A stretch of DNA of 64,000 nt from Palsa-870 sp035937155 (GTDB lineage: Bacteria; Chloroflexota; Dormibacteria; Dormibacterales; Dormibacteraceae): assembly GCA_035937155.1 (NCBI GenBank), contig DASYVJ010000086.1:1-64000 (forward strand), read 5' to 3'. Under the pieces are notes generated by a model. The model searched no databases, had not been told where the DNA came from, and was given only the letters and a program-made list of their open reading frames with translations. The position numbers and the translations under genes were made by a program. Positions 7,564-15,692 of this stretch are shown here, piece by piece (position 1 is the first letter of the stretch; the number at the start of each line of letters is the position of its first letter).

Positions 7564-8960
7564 AGCTGCCGAGTCCCCGGGTCCTGTGGGTTGGCGCTGC
7601 CGGGGTCGCCCTGCTGGCCCTCGTGCTGGTCTTGCTGGTGCCGCGCTTGCAGCCAGCCACGGGGACGCTGGTCGTCGCCGTTTCGAGCCGGACCGCGGGG
7701 ACCCTTCCTCAGGGGGCGTTGATGGTTCACGGAAGCGGGCAGTGGGTGGCGCTCGGAAACGTATCCGGCGACGTGCCGGCGGCTCCGGCGGAGCGGGAAC
7801 TGCTGGTCGTCTCCCTCGCGGTCGGCGCCTATGACGGCGTCCGGCTTGGCAACGACCTGCAGAACGTGTCGATCACCATCACCACCGGCCAGGTCGAACC
7901 ATTGCTGCTTGCCATTGGCGCCTGGCACCTGATTCCGGGCGGCGCGTACGCCGGCAACGACGAGGTCAACCTCGGGCTTGGCGAACTGGCCGGCAGATTC
8001 GTGCCAATGCCTACCTACGACCTCCTGGACCAGTCAGGACAGGCGTTCAACCCGACCAGCACCTCTGGCAAGGACCTTGTCATCGCCGCCTTCCACACCA
8101 CCTGTCACGAGACGTGCCCGCTCTACACCGCGCTCTTCTTTCAGATTGCCAAGCACATGCCGGCTGGCGTGACGCTGGCTGAGGTGACCACCGATCCGGG
8201 CACGGACAACCCGGCTGTCCTCACGGACTATGCGAAGGGGATTAACGCGACCTGGACTTTTGCCACCGGGTCCGTTGCTGCGCTCTCCGATTTCTGGAAG
8301 CCGTTCGGGGTGGCGCTCGCGACAGGGGACAGTCACGTCTCAACCCTGGCCCTGGTCGACCGCCACGGATACATCCGCCTCGTGTATCGCGGCGTGCCTG
8401 ACATCGGCGGTGGGATGCCGCCCGCACTCATCACCAGCTTGAGCGTGCAGGGGCTGCGCGAGCTCGCCTCTGGTGGTGACGGTTGGGGCGCGCCGGACGT
8501 CCTGCGGGCATTGCTCACGATCGCCGGGCCTCAGCAGCCGTCGCCGAGCGCCGGTGGAAAGGCTCCTGCGTTCGCGCTGACGGGTACGGACGGCCGGCAG
8601 GTCAACCTGGCCAGTCTCGCGGGGCGGCCGGCGGTGATCAACTTCTGGGCCACCTACTGCCCGCCGTGCCGAGCTGAGATGCCTCTGCTGCAGCGCGAGG
8701 TAGGGTCCAGTTCGGGGGTACAGCTCGTGCTGGTCGACGAGGGGGACAGCGCCCGAGCCGCGCTCGATTTCCTCGATTCGCTGGCCGTCCACCAGCCCGC
8801 GCTGCTCGACTCGGACCTGCGCGTGGGACATGCCTATGGCGCGATCGCGCTGCCCACGACGGTCTTCATCCGCGCCGACGGCAGTATCGCCGCGCGCCAC
8901 ATCGGCCAGCTCGATGCCATCGTGCTGGCGGCGCAGATCTCGAATCTCGTCTCTAAGTAG
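7500..8960 (+). CDS. SCO1/SenC domain fused to TlpA-like thioredoxin domain
   Basis: An N-terminal membrane anchor (VLWVGAAGVALLALVLVLLV) is followed by a domain of unknown type, then a SCO domain with the copper motif CHETCP near residue 200 and the distal His in DSHVSTLALVD. The C-terminal third is a TlpA/ResA-like thioredoxin fold with an FWATYCPPC redox motif. SCO proteins load copper into the CuA site of cytochrome oxidase and TlpA reduces it, so the fusion fits oxidase assembly. It sits directly upstream of ctaA and ctaB. GTG 7500 overlaps the PLD gene by 64 bases; a CTG at 7566 is an alternative start. Confidence 0.85.
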   Translation: MRGLHRPRRGEIWQPSTRGGVELPSPRVLWVGAAGVALLALVLVLLVPRLQPATGTLVVAVSSRTAGTLPQGALMVHGSGQWVALGNVSGDVPAAPAERELLVVSLAVGAYDGVRLGNDLQNVSITITTGQVEPLLLAIGAWHLIPGGAYAGNDEVNLGLGELAGRFVPMPTYDLLDQSGQAFNPTSTSGKDLVIAAFHTTCHETCPLYTALFFQIAKHMPAGVTLAEVTTDPGTDNPAVLTDYAKGINATWTFATGSVAALSDFWKPFGVALATGDSHVSTLALVDRHGYIRLVYRGVPDIGGGMPPALITSLSVQGLRELASGGDGWGAPDVLRALLTIAGPQQPSPSAGGKAPAFALTGTDGRQVNLASLAGRPAVINFWATYCPPCRAEMPLLQREVGSSSGVQLVLVDEGDSARAALDFLDSLAVHQPALLDSDLRVGHAYGAIALPTTVFIRADGSIAARHIGQLDAIVLAAQISNLVSK

Positions 8961-8970
8961 ACTTCGGTCG

Positions 8971-9873
8971 GTGGTTCTCTTTCGCCGTCTCGCGGTCCTG
9001 ACGGCGGTATTCGCTTACCTGCAGATCGCTCTCGGCGGTGTCGTGCGCGTGTCTGGCTCGGGACTGGGCTGTCCTGACTGGCCTTTATGCCATGGGCGTC
9101 CGTACCCGCCCGCGGACGTGCACGCGATCATCGAATACTCGCATCGCGCTGTCGGCAGCGTGACCGGGGTGCTGATCATCGCGACGGTCATTTCCGCCTG
9201 GCTGGTCTGGCGCACCCGACGTCCGATCGTAGCGTGGCTGGCGACGGCTTCGCTGATCGGAGTGGTGGGGGAGGGCTTGCTGGGAGCGGGCGTGGTGGCA
9301 AACGAGCTGGCGTCCTGGCTGGTGCTCATCCACCTCGGCCTGGCGATGATCATTCTCGGCTTCCTCGTCGCGACCGCCGTGATGGCGATGCCACCTGCGA
9401 ATGGCGTGACCGATCCCGGATTCAGGCGGCTGGCCGCCATCGCAACGGGCGGAACGTACTTGCTCCTGCTGACCGGATCGACCGTCGTGGCAAGCGGTGC
9501 GGACACGGCCTGCCGATCCTGGCCGCTGTGTGGGGCGGGCTTCACGCCTGACTTCACCGGGATGAACGCGTTCACGATGCTCCATCGAGGCTCGGTGCTC
9601 GTGATCGGAGCCGTGCTGGTGCTCTTCCTCGTTCGCGCCGCACGACAGCCGAGCCTTGCGCGGGTATCGATCGCGACGCTGGCGGTCTTCGCACTCCAGA
9701 TAGCCGTCGGCGCCGGGGCCGCCCTGACCGACGGCAGTCTCTTCAATGGCGTGCATGTCGCCCTTGCCACGCTTGTCTGGTCGGGCACGCTGGCCACCGC
9801 GCTGCTGACCTTGCCGCGCGCAGACCGAGACGCCCAGACTTCACGCTTGGCCGTGGAGAGAGGATCGGCGTGA
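8971..9873 (+). CDS. ctaA: Heme A synthase
   Basis: About 300 residues with eight predicted membrane helices in two related halves. Conserved elements are GGVVRVSGSGLGCPDWPLCHG at the first loop and paired histidines in EYSHRAVGS, LIHLGLAM, MLHRGSV and NGVHVALA, which bind heme in CtaA/COX15. The enzyme oxidises the C8 methyl of heme O to form heme A. GTG 8971 is chosen because the conserved N-terminus (FRRLAVLTAVFAYLQI) begins there; a longer frame upstream overlaps the SCO gene. It overlaps ctaB by GTGA, indicating translational coupling. Confidence 0.93.
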   Translation: MVLFRRLAVLTAVFAYLQIALGGVVRVSGSGLGCPDWPLCHGRPYPPADVHAIIEYSHRAVGSVTGVLIIATVISAWLVWRTRRPIVAWLATASLIGVVGEGLLGAGVVANELASWLVLIHLGLAMIILGFLVATAVMAMPPANGVTDPGFRRLAAIATGGTYLLLLTGSTVVASGADTACRSWPLCGAGFTPDFTGMNAFTMLHRGSVLVIGAVLVLFLVRAARQPSLARVSIATLAVFALQIAVGAGAALTDGSLFNGVHVALATLVWSGTLATALLTLPRADRDAQTSRLAVERGSA

Positions 9874-10760
9874 GCGCTGTAACCGCTGTCTCATCGCGTG
9901 GCGTCGCGAGCATTGCCCGCGACTACGTAAGCCTGCTCAAGCTGCGCATCGTCGCGCTGCTTGACGCAACTGCGATCGGTGTCATGATTCCCGCCGCGCA
10001 CGGCCATCCCCGCCTTGTCTCGGTGATTGCCGTTCTGGCCGGCGGCACTCTTGCGGCCGGCGGTGCGCACGCGATCAACTGCTGGTTCGACCGCGACATC
10101 GACGCGGAGATGACCCGGACCCGCCGCCGGCCTCTGCCGGCCGGCCGGATCCCGCCGTGGCACGCCCTGGCGATCGGCATCGGGCTGAACATCATCGCCT
10201 TCGCGGTCCTGTGGGCAGGCGCCAATGCGCTGGCGGCCGGGCTCGCACTCGCGGGCACCCTGATCTACGTCTTCGTCTACACGATCTGGCTCAAGCGCTC
10301 CACGCCGCAGAACATCGTCATCGGCGGCGCGGCCGGTGCTGTGCCGCCCCTGGTCGGCTGGGCGGCCGCGACAGGCCACCTCGACCTGAACGCGCTCGCC
10401 CTTTTCGGGGTGATCTTCTTCTGGACGCCGCCACATTTCTGGGCCCTGGCGCAGATGATCAAGACCGACTACGCGCGCGCCAACGTCCCGATGCTGCCGG
10501 CGATTGGCGGGGAGCGCTCAGCGAAGCGACAGAGCATCGTCTACGCGGCTCTGACGGCGGCGGTCAGCGTGATCCCGTTCTTTACCGGGCTGGCCGGCTC
10601 GGTCTATCTCGCCGGCGCGGTCGTGCTGGGAGTCGGTCTGGTGGGCATCACGGTGCTCGACCTTGAAGGCCGGCGCTGGACCAGGCGCGTCTTCACGTAC
10701 TCGATCGCGTACGTGGCCCTGCTCTTCACCATCTTCGCCGTCTCGCCATTCCTCCCATAG
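9870..10760 (+). CDS. ctaB: Protoheme IX farnesyltransferase (heme O synthase)
   Basis: A UbiA-superfamily membrane prenyltransferase of 296 residues. The first Asp-rich motif is NCWFDRDIDAEMTRTRRRPLP, and the second conserved loop reads YTIWLKRSTPQNIVIGGAAGA. It transfers farnesyl to protoheme to give heme O, the substrate of CtaA upstream. About nine hydrophobic helices are visible. Together with the SCO-TlpA fusion and ctaA this forms a heme-copper oxidase maturation cluster, although the oxidase subunits themselves are not in the window. Confidence 0.94.
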   Translation: MSAVTAVSSRGVASIARDYVSLLKLRIVALLDATAIGVMIPAAHGHPRLVSVIAVLAGGTLAAGGAHAINCWFDRDIDAEMTRTRRRPLPAGRIPPWHALAIGIGLNIIAFAVLWAGANALAAGLALAGTLIYVFVYTIWLKRSTPQNIVIGGAAGAVPPLVGWAAATGHLDLNALALFGVIFFWTPPHFWALAQMIKTDYARANVPMLPAIGGERSAKRQSIVYAALTAAVSVIPFFTGLAGSVYLAGAVVLGVGLVGITVLDLEGRRWTRRVFTYSIAYVALLFTIFAVSPFLP

Positions 10761-11423
10761 ATGGAAATCGTCCGGCTGCATCTCGCGAGGATTGGCGCCT
10801 TCAATGACATGCCCGTGCACGGTTTTGTGATCAAGCACCCGACCGCGGGCGCGATCCTCGTCGACACTGGGGTCGGCTGGCCGACAGAGCTGGTCCAGGA
10901 GTGGAAGGTAGTCAATCGACACGCCGCCGATGCGCTGGCGGAGCACGATCTCAGCCCGGCCGACGTGCGCATCGTCATCAACAGCCATCTTCATTTCGAC
11001 CACTGCGGGCAGAACGCGGTGTTCAAGCACGCGCCGTTCTACATCCAGCGCGCCGAGCTGGAACGCGCCCGGCGCGCTGAGACCGACACTGCCCAGTGGT
11101 TCGACTTCGCCGGCGCGCGGTTCGAGCTGATCGACGGTGACGCGCAGATCGCCGACGGCGTGCGTGTCGTGGCGACGCCCGGCCACACGGTCGGCCACCA
11201 GAGCGTCATCGTCGACACTCCAGACGGAGGAGCGCTGATGATCGGCGACGCGGCGTACACCTCGGACATCTATCGCGAGGGTGATCAGGCGGACCTTTCG
11301 ACGTGGGATGGCCAGTACAGCGATCGGGACGCGTGGTCGAATTCGCTGCACAAGCTTCACGGCATGCACCCGCACCAGGTCCACTTCTGTCACGACACGC
11401 GCATCGTCACGATGGATAGTTGA
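10761..11423 (+). CDS. MBL-fold metallo-hydrolase (lactonase-like)
   Basis: 220 residues with the metallo-beta-lactamase zinc motif SHLHFDHCGQN near residue 74, a second His in TPGHTVGHQSV, and an Asp in MIGDAAYTSDIY, so both metals can be bound. Length and N-terminus resemble the AHL-lactonase/AttM-like branch, but many quenching-unrelated hydrolases share this. It begins immediately after the ctaB stop and overlaps the sulfurtransferase by four bases. Substrate unknown. Confidence 0.82.
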   Translation: MEIVRLHLARIGAFNDMPVHGFVIKHPTAGAILVDTGVGWPTELVQEWKVVNRHAADALAEHDLSPADVRIVINSHLHFDHCGQNAVFKHAPFYIQRAELERARRAETDTAQWFDFAGARFELIDGDAQIADGVRVVATPGHTVGHQSVIVDTPDGGALMIGDAAYTSDIYREGDQADLSTWDGQYSDRDAWSNSLHKLHGMHPHQVHFCHDTRIVTMDS

Positions 11424-12247
11424 GCTTCGGGCCTCTAGTCAACGCCGAATGGCTGCGGGATCACCGCCAAGATTCCGACGTCCGGGTGATCGACTTTCGC
11501 TGGTACCTCCTCGATCGGAAGGGCCGCGACGAATACCTCCGCGGCCACATCCCCGGCGCGGTCTTCGTTGACCTCGAGGCGGTGACGGGCCCGCAGGATT
11601 TCAACGCCCGAGGCCGGCACCCACTGCCCACCGCGGAGCAGTTCGAGGTCGAGATGCAGCGGGCGGGCGTGAGCGCTACCACAAGGGTCATCGTCTACGA
11701 CGACGCGGGAAGTTCCGTCGCGGCTCGGCTGTGGTTCCTTCTCGGCTGGTTCGGCCACGAAACGCAGGCGGTGCTCGATGGCGGCGTCCAGGCCTGGGGC
11801 CGGCCGCTCGAGACCGACCTGACCTCCGTGGGCCGCGGGACGTTTCGCTCCCAAGAGCCGGATCGCAGCCGCATCCTCGATTTCGATGAGATTCGGGCGC
11901 TCGGTGGCGTGCCGCTCCTCGACGCGCGCGCGGGCGAGCGGTATCGCGGTGAGAAGGAGCCCATCGATCCAAAGGCGGGTCACATCCCCGGAGCGATCAG
12001 TGCACCGTGGATGGAGAATCTCGGGCCGGACGGGCGATTCAAATCACCCGCTGAGCTGCGCGCCCGCTTCGCCGAGTTGGGAGCGGCTGACGGCGCAGTC
12101 GTTTACTGCGGTTCAGGCGTCAACGCCACCCACGACCTGCTGGCTATGGAGGTGGCGGGACTACACAAGGGCCGGCTGTACGCGGGCTCGTGGAGCGACT
12201 GGTCCAACCGCGACGCGCCGGTGGCCACCGGCAAAGAACCTGGCTAG
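11420..12247 (+). CDS. Two-domain rhodanese-type sulfurtransferase
   Basis: Two rhodanese domains: an N-terminal inactive-type domain (VIDFRWYLLDRKGRDEYLRGHIPGAVFVD) and a C-terminal one with active-site loop VVYCGSGVNA, whose Cys accepts sulfur. The CGSGV loop is seen in thiosulfate or 3-mercaptopyruvate sulfurtransferases. At 275 residues the length is typical. It starts at TTG 11420, inside the stop of the MBL gene; MBL plus rhodanese pairings are common in sulfur or persulfide metabolism, but this MBL is not of the ETHE1 type on sequence. Confidence 0.87.
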   Translation: MSFGPLVNAEWLRDHRQDSDVRVIDFRWYLLDRKGRDEYLRGHIPGAVFVDLEAVTGPQDFNARGRHPLPTAEQFEVEMQRAGVSATTRVIVYDDAGSSVAARLWFLLGWFGHETQAVLDGGVQAWGRPLETDLTSVGRGTFRSQEPDRSRILDFDEIRALGGVPLLDARAGERYRGEKEPIDPKAGHIPGAISAPWMENLGPDGRFKSPAELRARFAELGAADGAVVYCGSGVNATHDLLAMEVAGLHKGRLYAGSWSDWSNRDAPVATGKEPG

Positions 12248-12263
12248 GTTCTAGGATTCTGCC

Positions 12264-13052
12264 GTGATCCTTAAAGGCAAGAAGATCCTCATCGCGGGGA
12301 TGTCCGACCGCCGCAGCATTGGTTATTCGATCGCGGTCGAGGCGCAAAAGCAGGGCGCAGAGCTGCTGCTCACGAGCTTCGGCCGGATGATGAGCATCAC
12401 GCAGATGACGGCGACGAAGCTGAATCCAGTGCCCGAGATCCTCGAGATGGACGTCCAGAAACCGTCTGACATCGCGGCCGCGGCGAAAGCGACCGGCGAG
12501 CGATGGGACAGGCTGGATGGCATCGTTCATTCAGTCGCGTTTGCGCCTGCCGACGCACTTGGCGGAAATTTTCTGAACACGCCGTGGGAAAGTGTCGCGA
12601 CCGCGCTGCAGGTGAGTGCTTTTTCGTTCAAGGAGCTGGCCGCTGGCTTCCTTCCTTTGATGAAGGAGCACGGCGGTTCGATGGTCACTCTTGATTTCGA
12701 CAACTCGACTCAGGCATGGCCGAAGTACGACTGGATGGGCGTCTCGAAAGCTGCGCTCGAATCGGTCACCCGCTACCTTGCACGCGACCTCGGGCGGTAC
12801 AAGATTCGCGTCAACGCGATTTGCGCCGGGCCACTGGCGACGCTCGCGGCGAGCGGCATCCCGGGCTTCAAAGACTTCGAAGAGGTGTGGGAAAAACGCG
12901 CACCGCTCGGTTGGAGCCTGCAGGACAAATCGCCTGTCGGACGAGCGGCATGTGCGTTGCTATCGGACTACCTGGACATGACCACAGGCGAGCTCCTGCA
13001 CGTCGACGGGGGCTATCACGCGATGGGGACCGAGCTACCTCCCACTGCATGA
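12264..13052 (+). CDS. fabI: Enoyl-[acyl-carrier-protein] reductase, FabI/InhA-like
   Basis: A short-chain dehydrogenase of 262 residues. FabI traits are GMSDRRSIGYSIA for NADH binding, the catalytic Tyr-(six residues)-Lys in KYDWMGVSKAALES, and AGPLATLAASGI in the substrate loop. The stretch from DFD to KAALES and the end LDMTTGELLHVDGGYH resemble mycobacterial InhA more than E. coli FabI. It performs the last reduction of the type II fatty acid elongation cycle. Starts at GTG 12264, 16 bases after the sulfurtransferase stop. Confidence 0.92.
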   Translation: MILKGKKILIAGMSDRRSIGYSIAVEAQKQGAELLLTSFGRMMSITQMTATKLNPVPEILEMDVQKPSDIAAAAKATGERWDRLDGIVHSVAFAPADALGGNFLNTPWESVATALQVSAFSFKELAAGFLPLMKEHGGSMVTLDFDNSTQAWPKYDWMGVSKAALESVTRYLARDLGRYKIRVNAICAGPLATLAASGIPGFKDFEEVWEKRAPLGWSLQDKSPVGRAACALLSDYLDMTTGELLHVDGGYHAMGTELPPTA

Positions 13053-13103
13053 CCCAACATGTTGTGCCTTAGGTAAGACAAGGGCTCAACATCGTGCTAG
13101 TCT

Positions 13104-13124
13104 CTCCAAAATTCTCCTTTGGAG
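13104..13124 (+). promoter_or_regulatory. Hairpin over the Shine-Dalgarno of the RNase H-like gene
   Basis: CTCCAAA (13104-13110) pairs with TTTGGAG (13118-13124) across a 7-base loop. The right arm holds the ribosome-binding GGAGG (13121-13125), so the folded leader would hide it. Confidence 0.4.
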
Positions 13125-13133
13125 GGATGCAGT

Positions 13134-13547
13134 TTGCGGGAGTGCCTGGTGATCTATGTGGACGCCGCTCTCGACAAGAACGGCCGGGCTGGATGTGGCC
13201 TGGCCGTTTTTGTTAGGGGCCGCGCGGTGTATACGGAATCGTTCGGCTTTTCGCACCTCGGCGGATCCGCTCAACTCGAGGCTCACGTTTGCGCGGGCGC
13301 CCTCGATCTTGCCGCCGCGCGCTGGCCGTATCACCGCGTGATCGTGCGCACGGATTGCGCGCCGGTCGTCCGCAGTCGCATGCCGTCCAGTGACAGTTTT
13401 CGTATCGCCGTCTTCGAAGTGCGGGAGCGATGCAGGCGCGGTTGGCGCGTCGTTCGCTATGTGAGCCGCAAAGCAAATCCGGCACACGAACTCGCACGCG
13501 AAGGACTCAAGAGCCTGTCGAGACAACAGGTGCTGGTGGCCGCATAG
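13134..13547 (+). CDS. RNase H-like (RVT_3) domain protein
   Basis: A compact 137-residue RNase H fold: IYVDAALDKNGRAGCGLAVF supplies the first Asp, SAQLEAHV the Glu, and VIVRTDCAPVVRS the second Asp. The last acidic position is replaced in the form NPAHELARE, a pattern also seen in plant-type RVT_3 domains. TTG 13134 is preferred because GGAGG lies 8 bases upstream; a TTG at 13119 lies before that site. It may cleave RNA in RNA-DNA hybrids or merely bind; no partner is fused. Its stop is followed at once by a perfect palindrome. Confidence 0.75.
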   Translation: MRECLVIYVDAALDKNGRAGCGLAVFVRGRAVYTESFGFSHLGGSAQLEAHVCAGALDLAAARWPYHRVIVRTDCAPVVRSRMPSSDSFRIAVFEVRERCRRGWRVVRYVSRKANPAHELAREGLKSLSRQQVLVAA

Positions 13548-13549
13548 AC

Positions 13550-13577
13550 TAGTGGTGCGTCTCGAGACGCACCACTA
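13550..13577. repeat. Perfect 28-bp palindrome
   Basis: The 14-base half TAGTGGTGCGTCTC is followed directly by its exact reverse complement with no spacer. It lies 2 bases after the RNase H-like stop and 36 bases before the basic-protein start. There is no T-run after it, so it is not a classical terminator. A dimer-binding operator, recombination site or extruded cruciform are possible. Confidence 0.8.
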
Positions 13578-13613
13578 ACGTTTCCGCCAGATTCTCTGGC
13601 CGGAGGAGTCGAG

Positions 13614-13982
13614 ATGTCACCAGACGATGGAGCCCAAGGCATGGAATCGCCGGCCCGTCGCCGCCGTCGTGGGCGGCCGCCCGCGGCGCCGGCCGCGGCC
13701 ACTGGACGCACCCGCCGGAAGCGGCTGGGCGGCCCTGAGCTCACGCAGCGGCTGAACGAGATGGTCGCCGAGCTGATCAAAGAGAACCGCAAGCTGAAGC
13801 GGCAGGTCGTAAAGCTCACCGAACGCGGGTCAAAGGTCGCCAGCAACACCCTCGAGCGCGGGCTGCGCACCCTTCAGCGTCGCGTTCAGCGAGCCCTCAC
13901 CGCACCGGCGAAGCGCCGCCGCAAGACGGCCCCGGCGACGAGTCGTAAGAAGACGGTGACCCGAAAGCGGCGGAAGGCCTAA
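13614..13982 (+). CDS. Highly basic AT-hook/histone-H1-like protein
   Basis: 122 residues, very rich in Arg, Lys and Ala. Near the N-terminus RRRRRGRPPAAPAA contains an AT-hook-like RGRP core. The middle (LTQRLNEMVAELIKENRKLKRQVVKL) looks like an amphipathic coiled coil, and the tail is a run of RRRK, RKK and KRRK clusters. This composition is that of nucleoid-associated linker-histone-like proteins. A good GGAGGAG site precedes the start. No named family is recognised and DNA binding is inferred from composition. Confidence 0.65.
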   Translation: MSPDDGAQGMESPARRRRRGRPPAAPAAATGRTRRKRLGGPELTQRLNEMVAELIKENRKLKRQVVKLTERGSKVASNTLERGLRTLQRRVQRALTAPAKRRRKTAPATSRKKTVTRKRRKA

Positions 13983-13986
13983 ACAC

Positions 13987-14068
13987 CTCCCAGCTCGCCG
14001 GGGAGGTCGGCCCTTTCCTTCGGGGTCACCGCGCCCTTGGTCCGCGGGGGCACCCGGGTGGGGGGATC
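13987..14068. repeat. REP-like palindromic element, copy B
   Basis: CCTCCC-AGCTCGCC-GGGGAGG hairpin, then TCGGC, a variable insert with GCGCCC/GGGGGC arms, and the terminal GGGTGGGGGGAT. It lies between the convergent basic-protein and zinc-ribbon genes. Confidence 0.65.
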
Positions 14069-14078
14069 CAGGCTTGCT

Positions 14079-14483
14079 TTAAGCGCGGTAACCGGCACGA
14101 TATCCGGCCGCCGCGGCGGCGACCTCGTTCTCGTGTTGGGCCGTCCGGTACGCGTCGACGATGCTGAAGAGCCACAGCGCTCCTCCGCCGAGCTCCATCG
14201 GCACTCCGAGCGCCGCGCCGATCACAGTCAGGTCGAGGTCGAACCCAAAGAACTGCAGGCCTCCGATGCCGAGCAGGAAGCCGATGCCTTTCTTGTTGTG
14301 GCCCAGGTAGAAGTGGCCGCAGCCCGGGATGATTGCCAAGGCGGCCGCCGTGAGGGGGTTCTTCGGTCGCTTGATCACGCTGCCCTGGTAGCGCCCTGAA
14401 GCCGGCGATCCGCAGCGTGGGCACAGCGAGTTCGGATTCGCGAGAACGGCGCCGCAGTTACCGCAGAAAACATCAGCTGCCAT
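14079..14483 (-). CDS. Zinc-ribbon plus small membrane (TM2-like) protein
   Basis: 134 residues starting at the ATG whose complement is 14481-14483. The N-terminus is a zinc ribbon (CGNCG and CPRCG, 13 residues apart). A membrane hairpin follows (LTAAALAIIPGCGHFYLGHNKKG, then helices), with the G-x-G-H-F-Y-L-G turn seen in TM2-type proteins, and a tail with repeated AGYRA. Longer frames upstream run antisense to the acyl-CoA dehydrogenase and are not believed. Divergent from that dehydrogenase. Function unknown. Confidence 0.75.
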   Translation of the reverse strand: MAADVFCGNCGAVLANPNSLCPRCGSPASGRYQGSVIKRPKNPLTAAALAIIPGCGHFYLGHNKKGIGFLLGIGGLQFFGFDLDLTVIGAALGVPMELGGGALWLFSIVDAYRTAQHENEVAAAAAGYRAGYRA

Positions 14484-14519
14484 AGCTCCAATATGCCCTT
14501 TTTTGCTAACGTCCGAACA

Positions 14520-15692
14520 ATGGATCTCGGCTTCACTGCAGAAGAGGAAGCCTTTCGAGAAGAGATCCGAACGTGGCTCGATCTCAACCTCCCCTCCGAA
14601 TGGCGTGGCCGCGGCGTAGGCGGCTTCCGCGAAGAGGATGAGACCGATCTCCAGCGCCAGTGGCAGCGCCGGCTCCACGAAGGCGGGTGGCTGAAGCTGG
14701 CGTGGCCGAGCGAGGCCGGCGGCCGAGCGGCCACACCCGTCATGCAGGCCATCTACCAGGAGGAGATGGCCAAGGCAGGCGCCCCTATAATCCTCGGCCG
14801 CCTCGGCGTCAGCCTGCTCGCACCCACTCTCCACGCGCACGGATCGCAATGGCAAAAGGATGCGTACGTCGACAAGATCCTGAGCGGCGAGCTGGTCTTC
14901 TGCCAGGGATTCAGCGAGCCGGATGCCGGCAGCGACCTCGCGGGCTTGCGGACGCGTGCTGAGAAGCGTGACGGCAAGTGGTTTCTGACCGGCCAGAAGA
15001 CATGGTCGAGCGGGGCGCATTACGCCGACAAGAGCTTCCTCCTGGCCCGCACTGATCAGCAGGCTGAAGCTCACCGCGGGATCGGCTTCTTCCTGGTCGA
15101 CATGCGCCAGCCGGGGGTCGAGGTTCGCCGCATCCGCCAGATGACCGGAGGCGGCGAGTTCTGCGAGATCTTCCTCTTAGACGCCGTCGTAGAGGAGAGC
15201 GACCTGGTCGGCGAGCCCGGTGCAGGTTGGAAGATCGCGATGACCGTGTTCGGCTTCGAGCGGGGTGGCCTGGCGCAGGCAGCTCGATTCGAGCGCGCCG
15301 TCCAGGAGCTGGCCAGTCTCGCGCGCGAAAGGGGTGTGGGAGCAGACGTCCGCACGCGACAGCAGGTTGCGCAGGCACAGATCGAGGCGCATGTCTTCCG
15401 GCTCATCGGCCTGCGCAACCTCACAAAGGCGCAGCACGGCCATCCTCCCGGCCCGGAAGCCAGTCTGACCAAGCTCTACTGGAGCGAGATGGACAAGCGC
15501 CTCCAGGAGACCGCTCTCGACATGCAAGGCCCGTACGGCGCGCTCGCGCCGGACTCGCCGCTTGCGGTGGAGGACGGGCGCTGGCAGTACGGCTGGATGT
15601 GGGCCCAGGCGGAGACGATCTATGCGGGATCGTCGGAAATCCAGCGCAACATCATCGCCGAGCGCGTGCTGGGGCTTCCGCGCGGCCGGTGA
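14520..15692 (+). CDS. Acyl-CoA dehydrogenase
   Basis: About 390 residues with the full three-domain layout: an N-terminal helical domain (FTAEEEAFREEIRTWL), the FAD/substrate motif CQGFSEPDAGSDLAGL with a following WFLTGQKTWSSGAHYAD, and the C-terminal IYAGSSEIQRNIIAERVLGLPR. It oxidises acyl-CoA to the 2-enoyl form with electron transfer flavoprotein. ATG 14520 begins the conserved region; ATG 14493 adds nine residues. It overlaps the next gene by four bases (GTGA), so it is probably co-translated with the two hotdog proteins. Confidence 0.9.
   Translation: MDLGFTAEEEAFREEIRTWLDLNLPSEWRGRGVGGFREEDETDLQRQWQRRLHEGGWLKLAWPSEAGGRAATPVMQAIYQEEMAKAGAPIILGRLGVSLLAPTLHAHGSQWQKDAYVDKILSGELVFCQGFSEPDAGSDLAGLRTRAEKRDGKWFLTGQKTWSSGAHYADKSFLLARTDQQAEAHRGIGFFLVDMRQPGVEVRRIRQMTGGGEFCEIFLLDAVVEESDLVGEPGAGWKIAMTVFGFERGGLAQAARFERAVQELASLARERGVGADVRTRQQVAQAQIEAHVFRLIGLRNLTKAQHGHPPGPEASLTKLYWSEMDKRLQETALDMQGPYGALAPDSPLAVEDGRWQYGWMWAQAETIYAGSSEIQRNIIAERVLGLPRGR

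Noticed and set aside
14484..15074. N-terminal extension of the zinc-ribbon gene over the acyl-CoA dehydrogenase
   Set aside because: A good ATG at 14483 begins the zinc ribbon, and the extension is antisense to conserved dehydrogenase sequence.
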